Assembly (NCBI RefSeq): GCF_003626595.1
Contig: NZ_RBAK01000001.1
Span: 310,001-374,000 of the forward strand
Reading direction: 5' to 3'
DNA length: 64,000 nt
Origin: Micromonospora endolithica
GTDB taxonomy: Bacteria > Actinomycetota > Actinomycetes > Mycobacteriales > Micromonosporaceae
Below the pieces are notes generated by a model. The model made no database searches, had not been told where the DNA came from, and saw only the letters and a list, made by a program, of their open reading frames with translations. The position numbers and the translations under genes were made by a program. Positions 8,348 through 16,739 of the stretch are shown here, one piece after another (position 1 is the first letter of the stretch; the number at the start of each line of letters is the position of its first letter).

Positions 8348-9840
8348 GCCATCCACCCCCGCATCGGCTTGAGCCCACGTGCCAGGGGCAGCGCTCCGGC
8401 GACGAAGCCCTGGTCCTGCTCGCCGTAGAGAACGACGGCTTGGCAGCCGGTGCGTCCCAGGACGCGTTTAATGGCGCGGACGTCGTGACGCAGCTGCTCT
8501 TCGCTGCCGGCGGTGACGGTGACGACGATCGCGTAGCGGTAGCGCACGTGCCCGGCGGCCTGCTCCCGGTCGACCTGCTCCACCGAGCGGGCTTCGTCGT
8601 CTTCGCGGGCGGTGCGCACTAGCCGCATCTTGCGTTTGGTGATCTCGTCACCGGCGCGGGCTACCTTGTCGCGGCGCGTCGCGAGCTGGGCCAGTTGCGC
8701 GGGCACCGGCTCTGCCACGACCGTCACCGCGCGTCGGCCGGCGGTGCGGGTGAACAGGGCGGTCATCCACGTCATAGCGACTGGCTGGCGCGGCATCTCG
8801 TATACCCACAGGGTTTGGGAGAACCCGGAGTCGTGGCGGTAGGACGACCAGCCGACGCTCTCGGCGGCGATCGGCCCGGCCATGTGCGGCGCCACCCCTG
8901 CCGTGGTCGCGGTCCGCATGTCCACATGCGGCTGGTCCTCCGGGTCGAACTGGGTGCGCAGCACCGCCGCGTACTGTCGGGGCGTCAACCAGCCCACGGT
9001 GTCGACGCCGGCCTCCCCGACCGCGGCGCGCACACCGCCGAGCTTGTCCAGCACGACGGTGGCGATGGCCGCGTCGGTGCCGCCCGCGTCGGCGATCTCC
9101 GCCGACAGCTTCTTCGTGTCGAACACGACGCTGAGGTACACCTCGTGGCGCTGCGTCGACGGGGCCGCCCCGGCGGTCAACTCGGCGAGGGACCGGTACG
9201 CGGGCGTGTCGGTGTCGACCGCCGCCTGCACCAGGTAGCGCTGCGCCCGGTTCCCGGCGTCCGGCACCGCGCGGGCCGTCAGCGCCCACCTGGCCAGACC
9301 GCCGTCGGCGTACTCGGTGCCCAGCAGGTTCAGCACGTCCGCCCACGCGGACAAGCGCTGCTGCTGCACCGACATGTCGGCCAAGACCAGGTTACTGCCC
9401 GCGCACAGTAGCGCCGCGGTAACGGTGTTCTCCCGGCGGTGATGCAGCAACCCCACCTCGGTCAGCCCGTCAGCGGCGACCGCCGGCAGCCAGCGGTACC
9501 CGGCGGCCGGACCCGGAAGGTGCAGATGCGTGCTGCCGGGGGTGGCGGCGAAGACACCACCGCGGTAGCGGTCTTGCCGGACGGCCCGCTGGGTCAGCGC
9601 GCCGGCAATGATGGGCGCCCACTCGGTGACCCGGCGGCCCCGCAGCCGCAGCAGACCCACCGTGAGCAGCACCAATGCCGCCAGCAGCATGCCGCCGGCG
9701 GTGCCCTGACAGCCGGCCGCCAGGAGGTTCGCGGCGATGACCAGGCAGATCACGCCGGCCACGGCCATGCCGATCTGGCCCCACGAGAAGCCCATGATCG
9801 AGCCGCGCGTGGACCGCGGTGGGAACTGGAACTGGGTCAC
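8344..9840 (-). CDS. SCO6880-like conjugation membrane protein
   Basis: A 498-residue protein with two membrane helices near the N-terminus (about residues 22-65, PrgI-like layout) and a long soluble part. The arrangement RSTRG near the start, then two helices, then a domain rich in alpha/beta segments, fits the SCO6880-type proteins encoded next to VirB4-like ATPases in actinobacteria; this assignment is from memory of the family. It may act as the N-terminal half of a VirB3/VirB4-type complex. It starts at ATG 9840 behind GAGGAGAGAG and overlaps the VirB4 start by 4 nt. Confidence 0.65.
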   Translation of the reverse strand: MTQFQFPPRSTRGSIMGFSWGQIGMAVAGVICLVIAANLLAAGCQGTAGGMLLAALVLLTVGLLRLRGRRVTEWAPIIAGALTQRAVRQDRYRGGVFAATPGSTHLHLPGPAAGYRWLPAVAADGLTEVGLLHHRRENTVTAALLCAGSNLVLADMSVQQQRLSAWADVLNLLGTEYADGGLARWALTARAVPDAGNRAQRYLVQAAVDTDTPAYRSLAELTAGAAPSTQRHEVYLSVVFDTKKLSAEIADAGGTDAAIATVVLDKLGGVRAAVGEAGVDTVGWLTPRQYAAVLRTQFDPEDQPHVDMRTATTAGVAPHMAGPIAAESVGWSSYRHDSGFSQTLWVYEMPRQPVAMTWMTALFTRTAGRRAVTVVAEPVPAQLAQLATRRDKVARAGDEITKRKMRLVRTAREDDEARSVEQVDREQAAGHVRYRYAIVVTVTAGSEEQLRHDVRAIKRVLGRTGCQAVVLYGEQDQGFVAGALPLARGLKPMRGWMA

Positions 9841-9857
9841 CTGCTCTCTCTCCTCAC

Positions 9858-11927
9858 CTAGACCGGGATGATGGGTAGCTCGGCGGCACCGCCCGCAGCG
9901 GCGCCCCCGGCACCGCCGGCACCCGAACCCGCGCCGCCAGGGCCGGCGGCGCCAGGGCCGGTGCCGCCCGTCGAAGGTTGACCGGAGCCGGGCGGTTCGA
10001 TCGACGGGTGGTGCTCGCTCGACTCGGGGGTGGGTGCCGGGGGCAGCGGCAGCCCGGCCGCCGTCGGGCCGGTCGAGCCGGCGGTGTCCCCGCCGGTGGG
10101 CGCCTGGGCGGGGCCGGCGTTGTCCGGGTTGCTGGTTGGCGGGGTGTCCGCGCCGGTGGCCTTCTCGCCGATGGCGGGCGGTGTGACCGGTAGTGCAGAC
10201 TGTCCCGTCGCGTCGCCGGGGGCGGTGAGCTGACCGTTCGCCACGTCACTCTGCGCGGTGCGGGAGTCCCGCTCGATGCCCTCGACCTCGTCGGCGTTCT
10301 CCCCACCGTTGTGCCCGCCGTCTGGCTCACCGGTCGGCTGTCCGACCTGCTCAGCGTCGCCGCCCGCGTGGAGAGCGTCCACCGCTTCGGGCACCGCGCT
10401 GGGGCCTCCGGTGGACGGGCCGGCATCACCGGTGGGAATCGTGGGGATGGCATCGGAGTTGCCCTGCATCAACGACGCGGCCTCCGGACCGCCGCCGCCG
10501 TCACCACCACCGCTGAGCGGATCGGTCAGGCGACGCGCCGCGGCGTCCATCCCCACCGCGCCGGCCGCCGAGACCAGGAAACCGCGGGCGTCGACGTCGG
10601 CCAGGTAGCCGTCCCACATGCTCGTCAACCGCAGCAGGATCCACGGCGCCAGCACCATCAGGATGATGATGAACATGCCGCGCAGCACGTTGATGACGTT
10701 GTCGCTCTCGTAGGCGCTGCGTGTGCCGTAGATCCACAGCGCGGCGATGAAGAACTTGCTGCTGGCCAGGGCGTTGCAGGTCCAGAACCACTTGCGTCCC
10801 CACGAGCGGGTCTCGGCCATCACCTGACCGGTCATCGCCATCGCCCCGAACAGCGCCGCGCCCGCCGCGAGCAGGGACCGGAACAGCAGCATCACGAACA
10901 CCAGCACCAGGCCGATCACGCTGATCACCGCGACGACGAAAGCCAGCAGGATCGTGCCGGTGTCCGCGGTCAACGCGTTGAGCGCGTCCACCCACATGCT
11001 GGGTTGCCAGTCGCGCTGCTGGTTACGGGCGATCAGCGCCACGGTCGCCTCGTCCCACGCCGCCATGAGGATGTAGGCGATCCCGCCGGCGAACGCGATG
11101 CCGAACATGGCCCGGACCAGTCCACCCAGGCTCGATAGCGGGCCGGGGCCGTTGAGGCGCAGTCCGCTGATGGCCGTGGAGATGAGGAAGAACAGCAGCA
11201 CCACGACGATCAGGACCCCGGAGATGTCGTTGTAGACGCCGTAGAACGGCTCGTCCGGCACCGCGGAGGACTGCTCGAACACCACCTCGGCCAGCTTGCT
11301 CAACATCCACGCGAACCCCGCCACGGCAATGTCCGCCAGCCCTTCGAAGCCCGACCGGGCGACGTCCTTGATCTGCTCGCCGACCTTGCAGCCGACGTCG
11401 AGCGTCTTGCAGCCCGCCGGCTTGAGGGACGAGAACGGCAGCAGCGACGCCCGCACCGCCTCGCACCGGTGCTGCTTCGCCGTCCACCGATCCGCATTGC
11501 CCTCGTCCTCGGCGGCGCGGTCGGCGAACCGCTCGCACCTCACCGGCGCGGCACCGCCTGCCGGTAGCGACTCGTCGAGGACCGACCGTGTGCCCTCTGG
11601 CGGCGGTGACTGCACCGTCAGCGACACCGCGTCGCAGCGTTCCTGCTCCACCGCGCCGCCGGCCTTGCCGCAGTCGGTGATCCACCCGTCGCCGGCTCTC
11701 CAGCGGGCCCACGGAAGACACCAGTTCACCTGCGGCGCCGTCTGCTCTTTGCCGGGCTGCGGTGGCCGCCCGGCAGACGGCGGAGCAGGGCACACTTCGG
11801 CTGCCGAGGCAGACGGGGCCGGGGTTGGAGCCGCCGCGGCCGGATCGGGCGGTGCTACCACGCCTACCAGGAGCAGCACGCCGGCAACCGTGCCGATTCC
11901 GCGGCGGCAGATAGCGATCCAGGACAT
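9858..11927 (-). CDS. VirB6/TrbL-like polytopic channel protein
   Basis: A 689-residue membrane protein. A signal peptide (MSWIAICRRGIGTVAGVLLLVG) leads to a Cys-rich extracellular region of about 170 residues, then at least six membrane segments between about residues 210 and 470 (VLIVVVLLFFLISTAI, ILLAFVVAVISVIGLVLVFV, MFIIILMVLAPWILL). The last 190 residues are a low-complexity Gly/Pro/Asp tail. This matches inner-membrane channel proteins of the VirB6/TrbL type. ATG 11927 gives a clean signal peptide; the longer frame has no better start. Confidence 0.75.
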   Translation of the reverse strand: MSWIAICRRGIGTVAGVLLLVGVVAPPDPAAAAPTPAPSASAAEVCPAPPSAGRPPQPGKEQTAPQVNWCLPWARWRAGDGWITDCGKAGGAVEQERCDAVSLTVQSPPPEGTRSVLDESLPAGGAAPVRCERFADRAAEDEGNADRWTAKQHRCEAVRASLLPFSSLKPAGCKTLDVGCKVGEQIKDVARSGFEGLADIAVAGFAWMLSKLAEVVFEQSSAVPDEPFYGVYNDISGVLIVVVLLFFLISTAISGLRLNGPGPLSSLGGLVRAMFGIAFAGGIAYILMAAWDEATVALIARNQQRDWQPSMWVDALNALTADTGTILLAFVVAVISVIGLVLVFVMLLFRSLLAAGAALFGAMAMTGQVMAETRSWGRKWFWTCNALASSKFFIAALWIYGTRSAYESDNVINVLRGMFIIILMVLAPWILLRLTSMWDGYLADVDARGFLVSAAGAVGMDAAARRLTDPLSGGGDGGGGPEAASLMQGNSDAIPTIPTGDAGPSTGGPSAVPEAVDALHAGGDAEQVGQPTGEPDGGHNGGENADEVEGIERDSRTAQSDVANGQLTAPGDATGQSALPVTPPAIGEKATGADTPPTSNPDNAGPAQAPTGGDTAGSTGPTAAGLPLPPAPTPESSEHHPSIEPPGSGQPSTGGTGPGAAGPGGAGSGAGGAGGAAAGGAAELPIIPV

Positions 11928-11931
11928 GAGA

Positions 11932-12639
11932 TCAGACCGTCCCCGGCACCCACGACCGCGCGCTGAGGACCTCGAGCAACGGCTGAGTGTCACGCGGGCC
12001 ACCGTCGCGGCGGGCGCCTCGCTGATCCGGCGGCGGCACCGGCACCGGCCGCTGCACCGCCACCACCCGCCAGCGGTTCTGTGTCCAGCGCACCGTCACC
12101 GATTGCACGTACCAGCCACCCGCGAGGCCCGTCTCCGGGCCGGCGACGACGCCGTCGCTCATCGGCCCGGTGAGCGCACACACCAGCAGCCGCGCCGTCA
12201 CCTCGCCGCCCTGCGGCACCTGCTCGTTGAGGTCCGCCTCGGCGATCCACACCCGGGCGGTCAGCGACTGGGAGATCCCCGTAGAGTCCGCCGGCGGCGA
12301 TCCTGCGCCCATCATTTCGGCCACCGCCGGGCCGGAACCGTCCACGGCGATGTTGTCGATCAGCGCTTGCCGCTCGACATCCGGGCGGCCCGCTGCGGCG
12401 GCCAGTGCCACCACGTACGCCGCCGCCGCGTCCCCCGCGCCACGTGGCGTGCCGGCGAAGCCGACCGGCACCCCCCTGACGAGACGATCGCTGTAGCGTT
12501 CGGGCGCGGCCCGTTCAGGTGCGCTGGCGCGTCCTGCAACGAAGACCGCCGTTCCCGCGACCACGACGGCGACAAGGAGCAGAAACACGGTCGCCGTACC
12601 GCGCCGACCGTCGGTCGTCTTGTAAGCCGATTCCCGCAT
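11932..12639 (-). CDS. Single-pass membrane protein of the conjugation operon
   Basis: A 235-residue protein with one N-terminal membrane helix (TATVFLLLVAVVVAGTAVFVAG, about residues 15-36) and an extracytoplasmic domain. The outer domain contains two NTF2-like-sized halves ending WYVQSVTVRWTQNRWRVVAV. Its size and topology resemble VirB8/TcpC-type conjugation proteins, which is an architectural inference. ATG 12639 follows AGGGGTGG at a good distance. It lies 4 nt before the VirB6-like gene and 11 nt after the small membrane protein gene. Confidence 0.65.
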   Translation of the reverse strand: MRESAYKTTDGRRGTATVFLLLVAVVVAGTAVFVAGRASAPERAAPERYSDRLVRGVPVGFAGTPRGAGDAAAAYVVALAAAAGRPDVERQALIDNIAVDGSGPAVAEMMGAGSPPADSTGISQSLTARVWIAEADLNEQVPQGGEVTARLLVCALTGPMSDGVVAGPETGLAGGWYVQSVTVRWTQNRWRVVAVQRPVPVPPPDQRGARRDGGPRDTQPLLEVLSARSWVPGTV

Positions 12640-12650
12640 GCGAGCCACCC

Positions 12651-13022
12651 CTAAATCTCGCTCAGCAGGAACGCGATGATCGACGTCGCCGAGCCCACGA
12701 CGATCGCCACCAGACCGGCCTTCCACATCATCGATTTACCTCGATCACTGATGATGTGCGCACCGAAAATCGGTCCGATCCCGAACGCGATCGCGCCCGC
12801 CGCAAGGCCCGCCACCGCGGAAATCACCCCGAGGAACAGCGCGGCGTTGGCGAGCTTGTAGAACAGGTCCGAGCGCGGGACGGCCGCAGGGTCAGGGCTG
12901 ATCCGGCCGAAGTCGAACCCCCCGCCGGACGGCGTCGGCGTCGGATCCGGTGCCAGCACCGCCATCACCGCAGGCGCCCGCGCCGTCAACACGGCAGCTA
13001 CCCAGTGCACAAACACAACCAT
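12651..13022 (-). CDS. Small two-helix membrane protein (DUF6112-like, possible pilin/VirB2 analogue)
   Basis: A 123-residue protein with an N-terminal hydrophobic segment, a Pro-rich linker, and two membrane helices (FLGVISAVAGLAAGAIAFGI and AGLVAIVVGSATSIIAFLL). The layout, signal-like region then two helices, is that of VirB2/TrbC pilins and of the DUF6112-type proteins that accompany actinobacterial conjugation ATPases. The start ATG 13022 has a strong ribosome site (GGGGAGGAA). Its place at the head of the membrane genes fits an abundant structural subunit. Function is inferred. Confidence 0.65.
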   Translation of the reverse strand: MVVFVHWVAAVLTARAPAVMAVLAPDPTPTPSGGGFDFGRISPDPAAVPRSDLFYKLANAALFLGVISAVAGLAAGAIAFGIGPIFGAHIISDRGKSMMWKAGLVAIVVGSATSIIAFLLSEI

Positions 13023-13048
13023 TTCCTCCCCGTGTGAGGTCGCCGTCC

Positions 13049-14101
13049 TCAGGCGACAGAAGCCCCCTCGTGCGGGCCAAGGTCAGCGGGGCAACGGTCG
13101 ACAACCGCTGCGGCGACCTCGGTCAACGCCGATCGCGTGGCCTTACTCAACGACCGCGGATCGAGCGGGTCAGGACGCGCGAGCACCGGGTCGAAGGGCA
13201 CGCGGACGAGATGCGTCGCCGCCTGTCGCGCCAACTGTTCGACCGCGCGAACCTCCCGCGCGGTGGAATGGGTGGTCGTCATGACCACCACCACCGCAGA
13301 CTCGGCCACCTGATCCAGCCCCGCTGCCTTGAGATGCGCCAACAGCCGCATGGTGTGCTGAAGAGCATCGACGGTCGCCCGGCTCACCAGCACCGGCACC
13401 GTCGCCCACCCCAACGCCCGCCACGTCGGCGTGTTGTCCGCCGCAGGAAGATCCAGCAACGCCATCGCGTACACCGACCGCAGATGGCCGATGACCCCGA
13501 ACATCTCCGACCACGTCGGAGGACGCCGCTGCGCCGACATCTTGCTTTCACCGACCAGAACGCGCAGACCAGTTGGCCCTCGCTGCATCAGCTCCTCGGC
13601 GACCCGCGGGTCAGCCAGCTTCGTCTCCGCGACGCTCGCGTCCCACGCCGACGCCGCACTGCCTCGGACCACGCGGTGACCCAGCCCGCCCCACGCACGC
13701 GCGGTTACGTCCACCGCGACGATCGGAGCGGGGCTCGCGAGCGCCAAGACACCGCCGAGCGCCGCCGTCAGGGTCGAACGCCCGACACCGCCATCCGCTG
13801 ACGAGACGCTCACCAAGGGGCAGCCCCGGCGCAGCAACGACGCGCGCAGCCACAGCGACTCAGCCTGGCTGCCGCCACCAAACTCGCGAGGGATCACCCG
13901 TGGCCCCCGCGCCAGGTCTGAGGCCCACCACGGCCCGACACTGTCCATACTTACGCCGCGCCCCGCCGCCTGGTCGAGTTCAGCTGGCGAAGCGAGCGTC
14001 GCCCGCTCCGCCAGCCTCCCCCGCTCGCCGGCGCCCGTCACCTCCGAAGAAGTCCCGGTGCCGGCGAGATGGCCTGCCGGGTCAGTCGATGGATCCGACA
14101 C
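13049..14101 (-). CDS. ParA/MinD-like ATPase with altered Walker A
   Basis: A 350-residue SIMIBI-class P-loop protein, first gene of the minus-strand conjugation run. About 95 N-terminal residues are disordered. The nucleotide loop reads SADGGVGRST, so Arg replaces the usual catalytic Lys of GGVGK[ST]. Downstream segments (PIVAVDVTARAWGG, ALLDLPAADNTPTWRAL, VLVSRATVDALQHTMRLL) follow the ParA/MinD pattern. The GTG at 14101 has GGAGGG 8 nt upstream; the longer frame to 14206 lacks one. It may place the transfer machine or the element's DNA. The Arg may weaken hydrolysis. Confidence 0.75.
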   Translation of the reverse strand: MSDPSTDPAGHLAGTGTSSEVTGAGERGRLAERATLASPAELDQAAGRGVSMDSVGPWWASDLARGPRVIPREFGGGSQAESLWLRASLLRRGCPLVSVSSADGGVGRSTLTAALGGVLALASPAPIVAVDVTARAWGGLGHRVVRGSAASAWDASVAETKLADPRVAEELMQRGPTGLRVLVGESKMSAQRRPPTWSEMFGVIGHLRSVYAMALLDLPAADNTPTWRALGWATVPVLVSRATVDALQHTMRLLAHLKAAGLDQVAESAVVVVMTTTHSTAREVRAVEQLARQAATHLVRVPFDPVLARPDPLDPRSLSKATRSALTEVAAAVVDRCPADLGPHEGASVA

Positions 14102-14317
14102 GTCCGCCTCCCTCCGAAGGCTTGCCGTACAGCACTGGCCCGCGACGACGACATAGCCCGCCGCCGGCCGGTCCCCCGTTACTGTCACGACCTGGACGTC
14201 GACCACACGAGCAGGCCATCAGGAACCGTGTCACCCCAGGCGTCACAGTCCCTCAACGAAGCGAATCGGAGCCCCACAACCCCTCCAGTGAGGCCGACCG
14301 ATGCGCTACCCTCAACC

Positions 14318-14346
14318 CACCAAGTTGGCGTTCGTCCAACTTGGTG
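14318..14346. promoter_or_regulatory. Operator 1: 11-bp perfect inverted repeat
   Basis: Arms CACCAAGTTGG (14318-14328) and CCAACTTGGTG (14336-14346) flank a 7-nt spacer. The core AGTTGG-n7-CCAACT is repeated at operator 2. The site lies 91 bp upstream of the XRE start and within the shared divergent region, so it could control both the regulator and the conjugation operon. Confidence 0.7.
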
Positions 14347-14396
14347 TGGATCAGGCACTGAGAGTTAAGCACAGCCGGCGTGAAACTTCCACACAA

Positions 14397-14415
14397 AGTT
14401 GGGTTCCGACCAACT
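14397..14415. promoter_or_regulatory. Operator 2: matching 6-bp core inverted repeat
   Basis: AGTTGG (14397-14402) and CCAACT (14410-14415) flank a 7-nt spacer, the same core and spacing as operator 1. Centre-to-centre distance is 74 bp, close to seven helical turns, so both sites face the same side of the DNA. It ends 21 bp before the XRE start codon and would overlap the transcription start region. Confidence 0.65.
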
Positions 14416-14436
14416 CTAGTCGCAGTCGGGGGCGTC

Positions 14437-14871
14437 ATGGCGACACCGAACGAGGACCCACCGGGTGGCTCGGGCTCAGCACTCATCAGAGATCGACTTC
14501 TGTACCTGTATGCCCACCACCACCCGAAGGGCCGGGGTCCGTACACGGACGCCGAGGTGTCCGAGGCACTGAAAGACCGAGGTCATCGCATCTCTACGGA
14601 GACCCTGCGGAGACTGCGCACGGGCGAGCACAACAATCCGACAGCTGCGACACTGACGGCCCTGGCTGAGTTCTTCGGCGTCTCGCCGGCCTTCTTCCTG
14701 GACTCCTCACAGAGCAGCGCTGAGGTGCAGGTGCTGACACGGTCCCTCGAAAAGCTCTCGCCCGGAGCGCGCGAAGGCATCGCCGCGATCATCCAGAACA
14801 TCCTGACCATGGAGCAAGCCGCGCAAACCCCACCCAACTCGCCGCGAGGAAGCAAGTACGCAGCCGAGTAA
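14437..14871 (+). CDS. XRE-family helix-turn-helix regulator
   Basis: A 144-residue repressor-type protein. The helix-turn-helix lies at about residues 35-90: YTDAEVSEALKDRG, then STETLRRLRTGEHNNPTAATL, then ALAEFFGVSPAFFLD, a typical XRE five-helix layout. The C-terminal helix (LEKLSPGAREGIAAIIQNIL) probably dimerises. ATG 14437 follows a GGGGG run; the upstream in-frame GTG 14380 would place operator 2 inside the gene and is less likely. Such regulators often precede an ImmA/IrrE peptidase gene; here an insertion sequence follows 14 bp after the stop instead. It is the likely regulator of element transfer. Confidence 0.8.
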   Translation: MATPNEDPPGGSGSALIRDRLLYLYAHHHPKGRGPYTDAEVSEALKDRGHRISTETLRRLRTGEHNNPTAATLTALAEFFGVSPAFFLDSSQSSAEVQVLTRSLEKLSPGAREGIAAIIQNILTMEQAAQTPPNSPRGSKYAAE

Positions 14872-14893
14872 TTCGGAGTTCCTAACTGGATCT

Positions 14894-16357
14894 TTAACCT
14901 GTGCGGCGTGGACGGGGATTGACAGTCTTCGACTTCTTTGCGGGCGATGTCTTGGCGTTCGTGGTGGTCGCGATGTGGACGTCGTATCGAGGGGTGGGGT
15001 GGTTGTTGCGGCGTCCGGGTGGTCGTCCTGGTCCTGGCCGGGAGGGTTTGGGTGCACCGGCCGGACTGGTGGTCTTCGCGCGCAGGTGCCGAAACCCTCG
15101 GCGGACGCGGGCGGGCGAGAGACGCTGCGGTGGTGCGGGTTTCTCCCAGGGGCGGCGCAGGTCGGTGGTGAGGGCGCGGGCCAGCCGGAGTTGGGTGTAG
15201 GCGGCGAGGATCAGCCAGGTCCAGCGGTCGGCGGCTTGCGGGGTGCGGATCTTGGGGCAGGTCCCGCCGAGGGTCTGTTTGAACAGGCGGAACGTGTGTT
15301 CGATGTCGAAGCGGCGTAGGAACGTCTGCCATAGCCGGTCGACGTCGGCAGTCGTGGCGTCGACGCCGGACCACCACAGCCAGACCGGCTTGGGGGTCGC
15401 GCCGCTGGGCAGATGTCCAACTTCCAGGCGGATGACGGTTCCCTCGATGACCGGCAGCACCTTCGCCGAGTCGATCCAGGCGGATCGGTGGGTCAACCGG
15501 GGGTGCAACCGGTCCCAGGCTCGGGCCCACGCCCTGCCGTAGAGACGGGTGTCGGCAACGGTGGCCGCGTCCGGCTCACCCCAGGTCGCAGGGTGGCCGA
15601 AGATGAACTCGCCGCCGTGACGGGGTGGCCGGCCGATCGTCGCGGGCTGCCGAGGTGGCACGGCCCGGCGGAGAACCCGATCTGAGCGCATCCGCGCGAG
15701 GACCTGCACGGGCAGATCACGCAGGAAGAACGCCAGCCGGGGCGCGTCGTAGCCGGCGTCGGCCACGATCAGGATCTCCAGGTCACCGGGCTGCCACTGC
15801 CCGGCCGCGATCAGACGACCCACAATGTCGCGCACCTGCCCAGCGGTGACCGTGGCCGCGTCGTGACCAGGCGCCAGCCGCACCGCGTCCAGCGGCGCGG
15901 TCCACGAACTGCGACCCGATTCCAGGGCCACGACCATCGAATACGGCCAGCCCGGGATCATGATGGTCTGGTCCTTGCCGCGGCCGTAGGTGTGGCACAG
16001 GATCCGCTGCGGTGAGGTGTGGGCGTCCGGCCGCAGCCAGCAGGTGACGTCCACCGCCAGGACCAAACGCCCATCAGCTGCCCGCGGCAACGGCACCCCG
16101 GCGAGGGCGGTGCGTAACCGATCGATGTCCAGTCGCCCGCAGGCGAGGGCGTCATACAACGCCCCGTGGCCACGGCGGTGTTCACCCACCAGCGAAAACT
16201 CCACCAGCGACCGGACCGGCCCGTCGGTGCACAACACGGCGTCGGTCAGGTCGAACAACGCATCAGCCCGCGCCGTCAGACATCCGTAGAACTCCCGCCG
16301 GAACCTGTCCAACTCCCCGGCCACACCCGCCGGACCACGTTCATGCACACTGATCAC
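14894..16357 (-). CDS. IS701-like DDE transposase
   Basis: A 487-residue transposase that appears complete. Conserved blocks include an early acidic strand (RLVLAVDVTCWLRPD), a central acidic strand (LEILIVADAGYDAPRLAFFL), and RRFDIEHTFRLFKQTLG with the C-terminal catalytic-type Glu. These fit the DDE order of IS4/IS701-type enzymes. The tail is Arg/Pro-rich. GTG 16357 is the first start; GTG 16348 and ATG 16345 are alternatives. A strong hairpin sits just upstream. The frame runs without interruption, so the element may be active. Confidence 0.85.
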   Translation of the reverse strand: MISVHERGPAGVAGELDRFRREFYGCLTARADALFDLTDAVLCTDGPVRSLVEFSLVGEHRRGHGALYDALACGRLDIDRLRTALAGVPLPRAADGRLVLAVDVTCWLRPDAHTSPQRILCHTYGRGKDQTIMIPGWPYSMVVALESGRSSWTAPLDAVRLAPGHDAATVTAGQVRDIVGRLIAAGQWQPGDLEILIVADAGYDAPRLAFFLRDLPVQVLARMRSDRVLRRAVPPRQPATIGRPPRHGGEFIFGHPATWGEPDAATVADTRLYGRAWARAWDRLHPRLTHRSAWIDSAKVLPVIEGTVIRLEVGHLPSGATPKPVWLWWSGVDATTADVDRLWQTFLRRFDIEHTFRLFKQTLGGTCPKIRTPQAADRWTWLILAAYTQLRLARALTTDLRRPWEKPAPPQRLSPARVRRGFRHLRAKTTSPAGAPKPSRPGPGRPPGRRNNHPTPRYDVHIATTTNAKTSPAKKSKTVNPRPRRTG

Positions 16358-16360
16358 CAG

Positions 16361-16420
16361 AACAGCCCTTGGTTATTGATGTTCTTCCCTAGACAAGAAG
16401 ATCATCAACCAAGGGCTGTT
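16361..16420 (-). promoter_or_regulatory. Hairpin upstream of transposase start
   Basis: Perfect 14-nt arms (AACAGCCCTTGGTT at 16361-16374 and its complement at 16407-16420) enclose a 32-nt loop that can pair further (GATG/CATC, CTTCTT/AAGAA). On the transposase strand the hairpin ends 3 nt before the GTG start. It would hide the ribosome site in long read-through transcripts, a control known from other insertion sequences. Confidence 0.6.
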
Positions 16421-16473
16421 TCCGTGCTCGGCCGGGGTCTCAACAGGACCCACGGGGTTAAAGATCAAGCTAG

Positions 16474-16739
16474 CGAGGTTTCGCCGGATGTGCCTCCGTG
16501 AACTCCAACGTGCCTGCCGAGCGATCGTGGCTACCAGAACGGCGAGCCGGATACGTCACCTGAACGGCTCGCCGAGGACCGGCCCTGCATTACCACAGAC
16601 CAGCCGAACAGACCGGGTGCGACGGGTCGACCTGCAACGATCCGATCCGTTAACATCATCTTCCCAGAGTAGTAGGACCACTACGCCACGTGATTCTGGT
16701 GTGGCCCTCGACGTTGCGCCAGGTGGGAGGGTCTTTCGG
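16474..16739. promoter_or_regulatory. Upstream region of the ABC-3C cassette
   Basis: This 266-bp stretch lies between the insertion sequence and the nuclease gene. An open frame runs through it in phase with the nuclease but has no ribosome site or family likeness. The credible start is GTG 16740 with GGGAGG 9 nt upstream. It presumably holds the cassette promoter; no clear operator was seen. Confidence 0.4.

Larger units (their letters stand above)
14102..14436. promoter_or_regulatory. Divergent control region between conjugation run and XRE gene
   Basis: This 335-bp gap separates the minus-strand conjugation genes from the XRE gene. It contains both XRE-type operators listed separately, at 14,318 and 14,397. 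No ORF with a credible ribosome site was found in it, and the remainder shows no further clear repeat. It probably carries promoters for both directions. An origin of transfer is possible but no evidence for one is visible. Confidence 0.5.
14886..16469 (-). mobile_element. IS701-like insertion sequence, 1,584 bp
   Basis: The element is bounded by 14-bp terminal inverted repeats with one mismatch: CTGGATCTTTAACC at 14886-14899, and the complement of CTTGATCTTTAACC at 16456-16469. Immediately outside are CTAA (14882-14885) and CTAG (16470-16473). Both match the YTAR target of IS701-type elements, though they differ at the last base. It contains one complete transposase gene and a 5' hairpin. 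It lies between the XRE gene and the ABC-3C cassette. Confidence 0.8.

Noticed and set aside
16488..16739. N-terminal extension of the nuclease effector
   Set aside because: The 84 extra codons are Arg/Ser-rich without domain character, and a strong ribosome site precedes GTG 16740.
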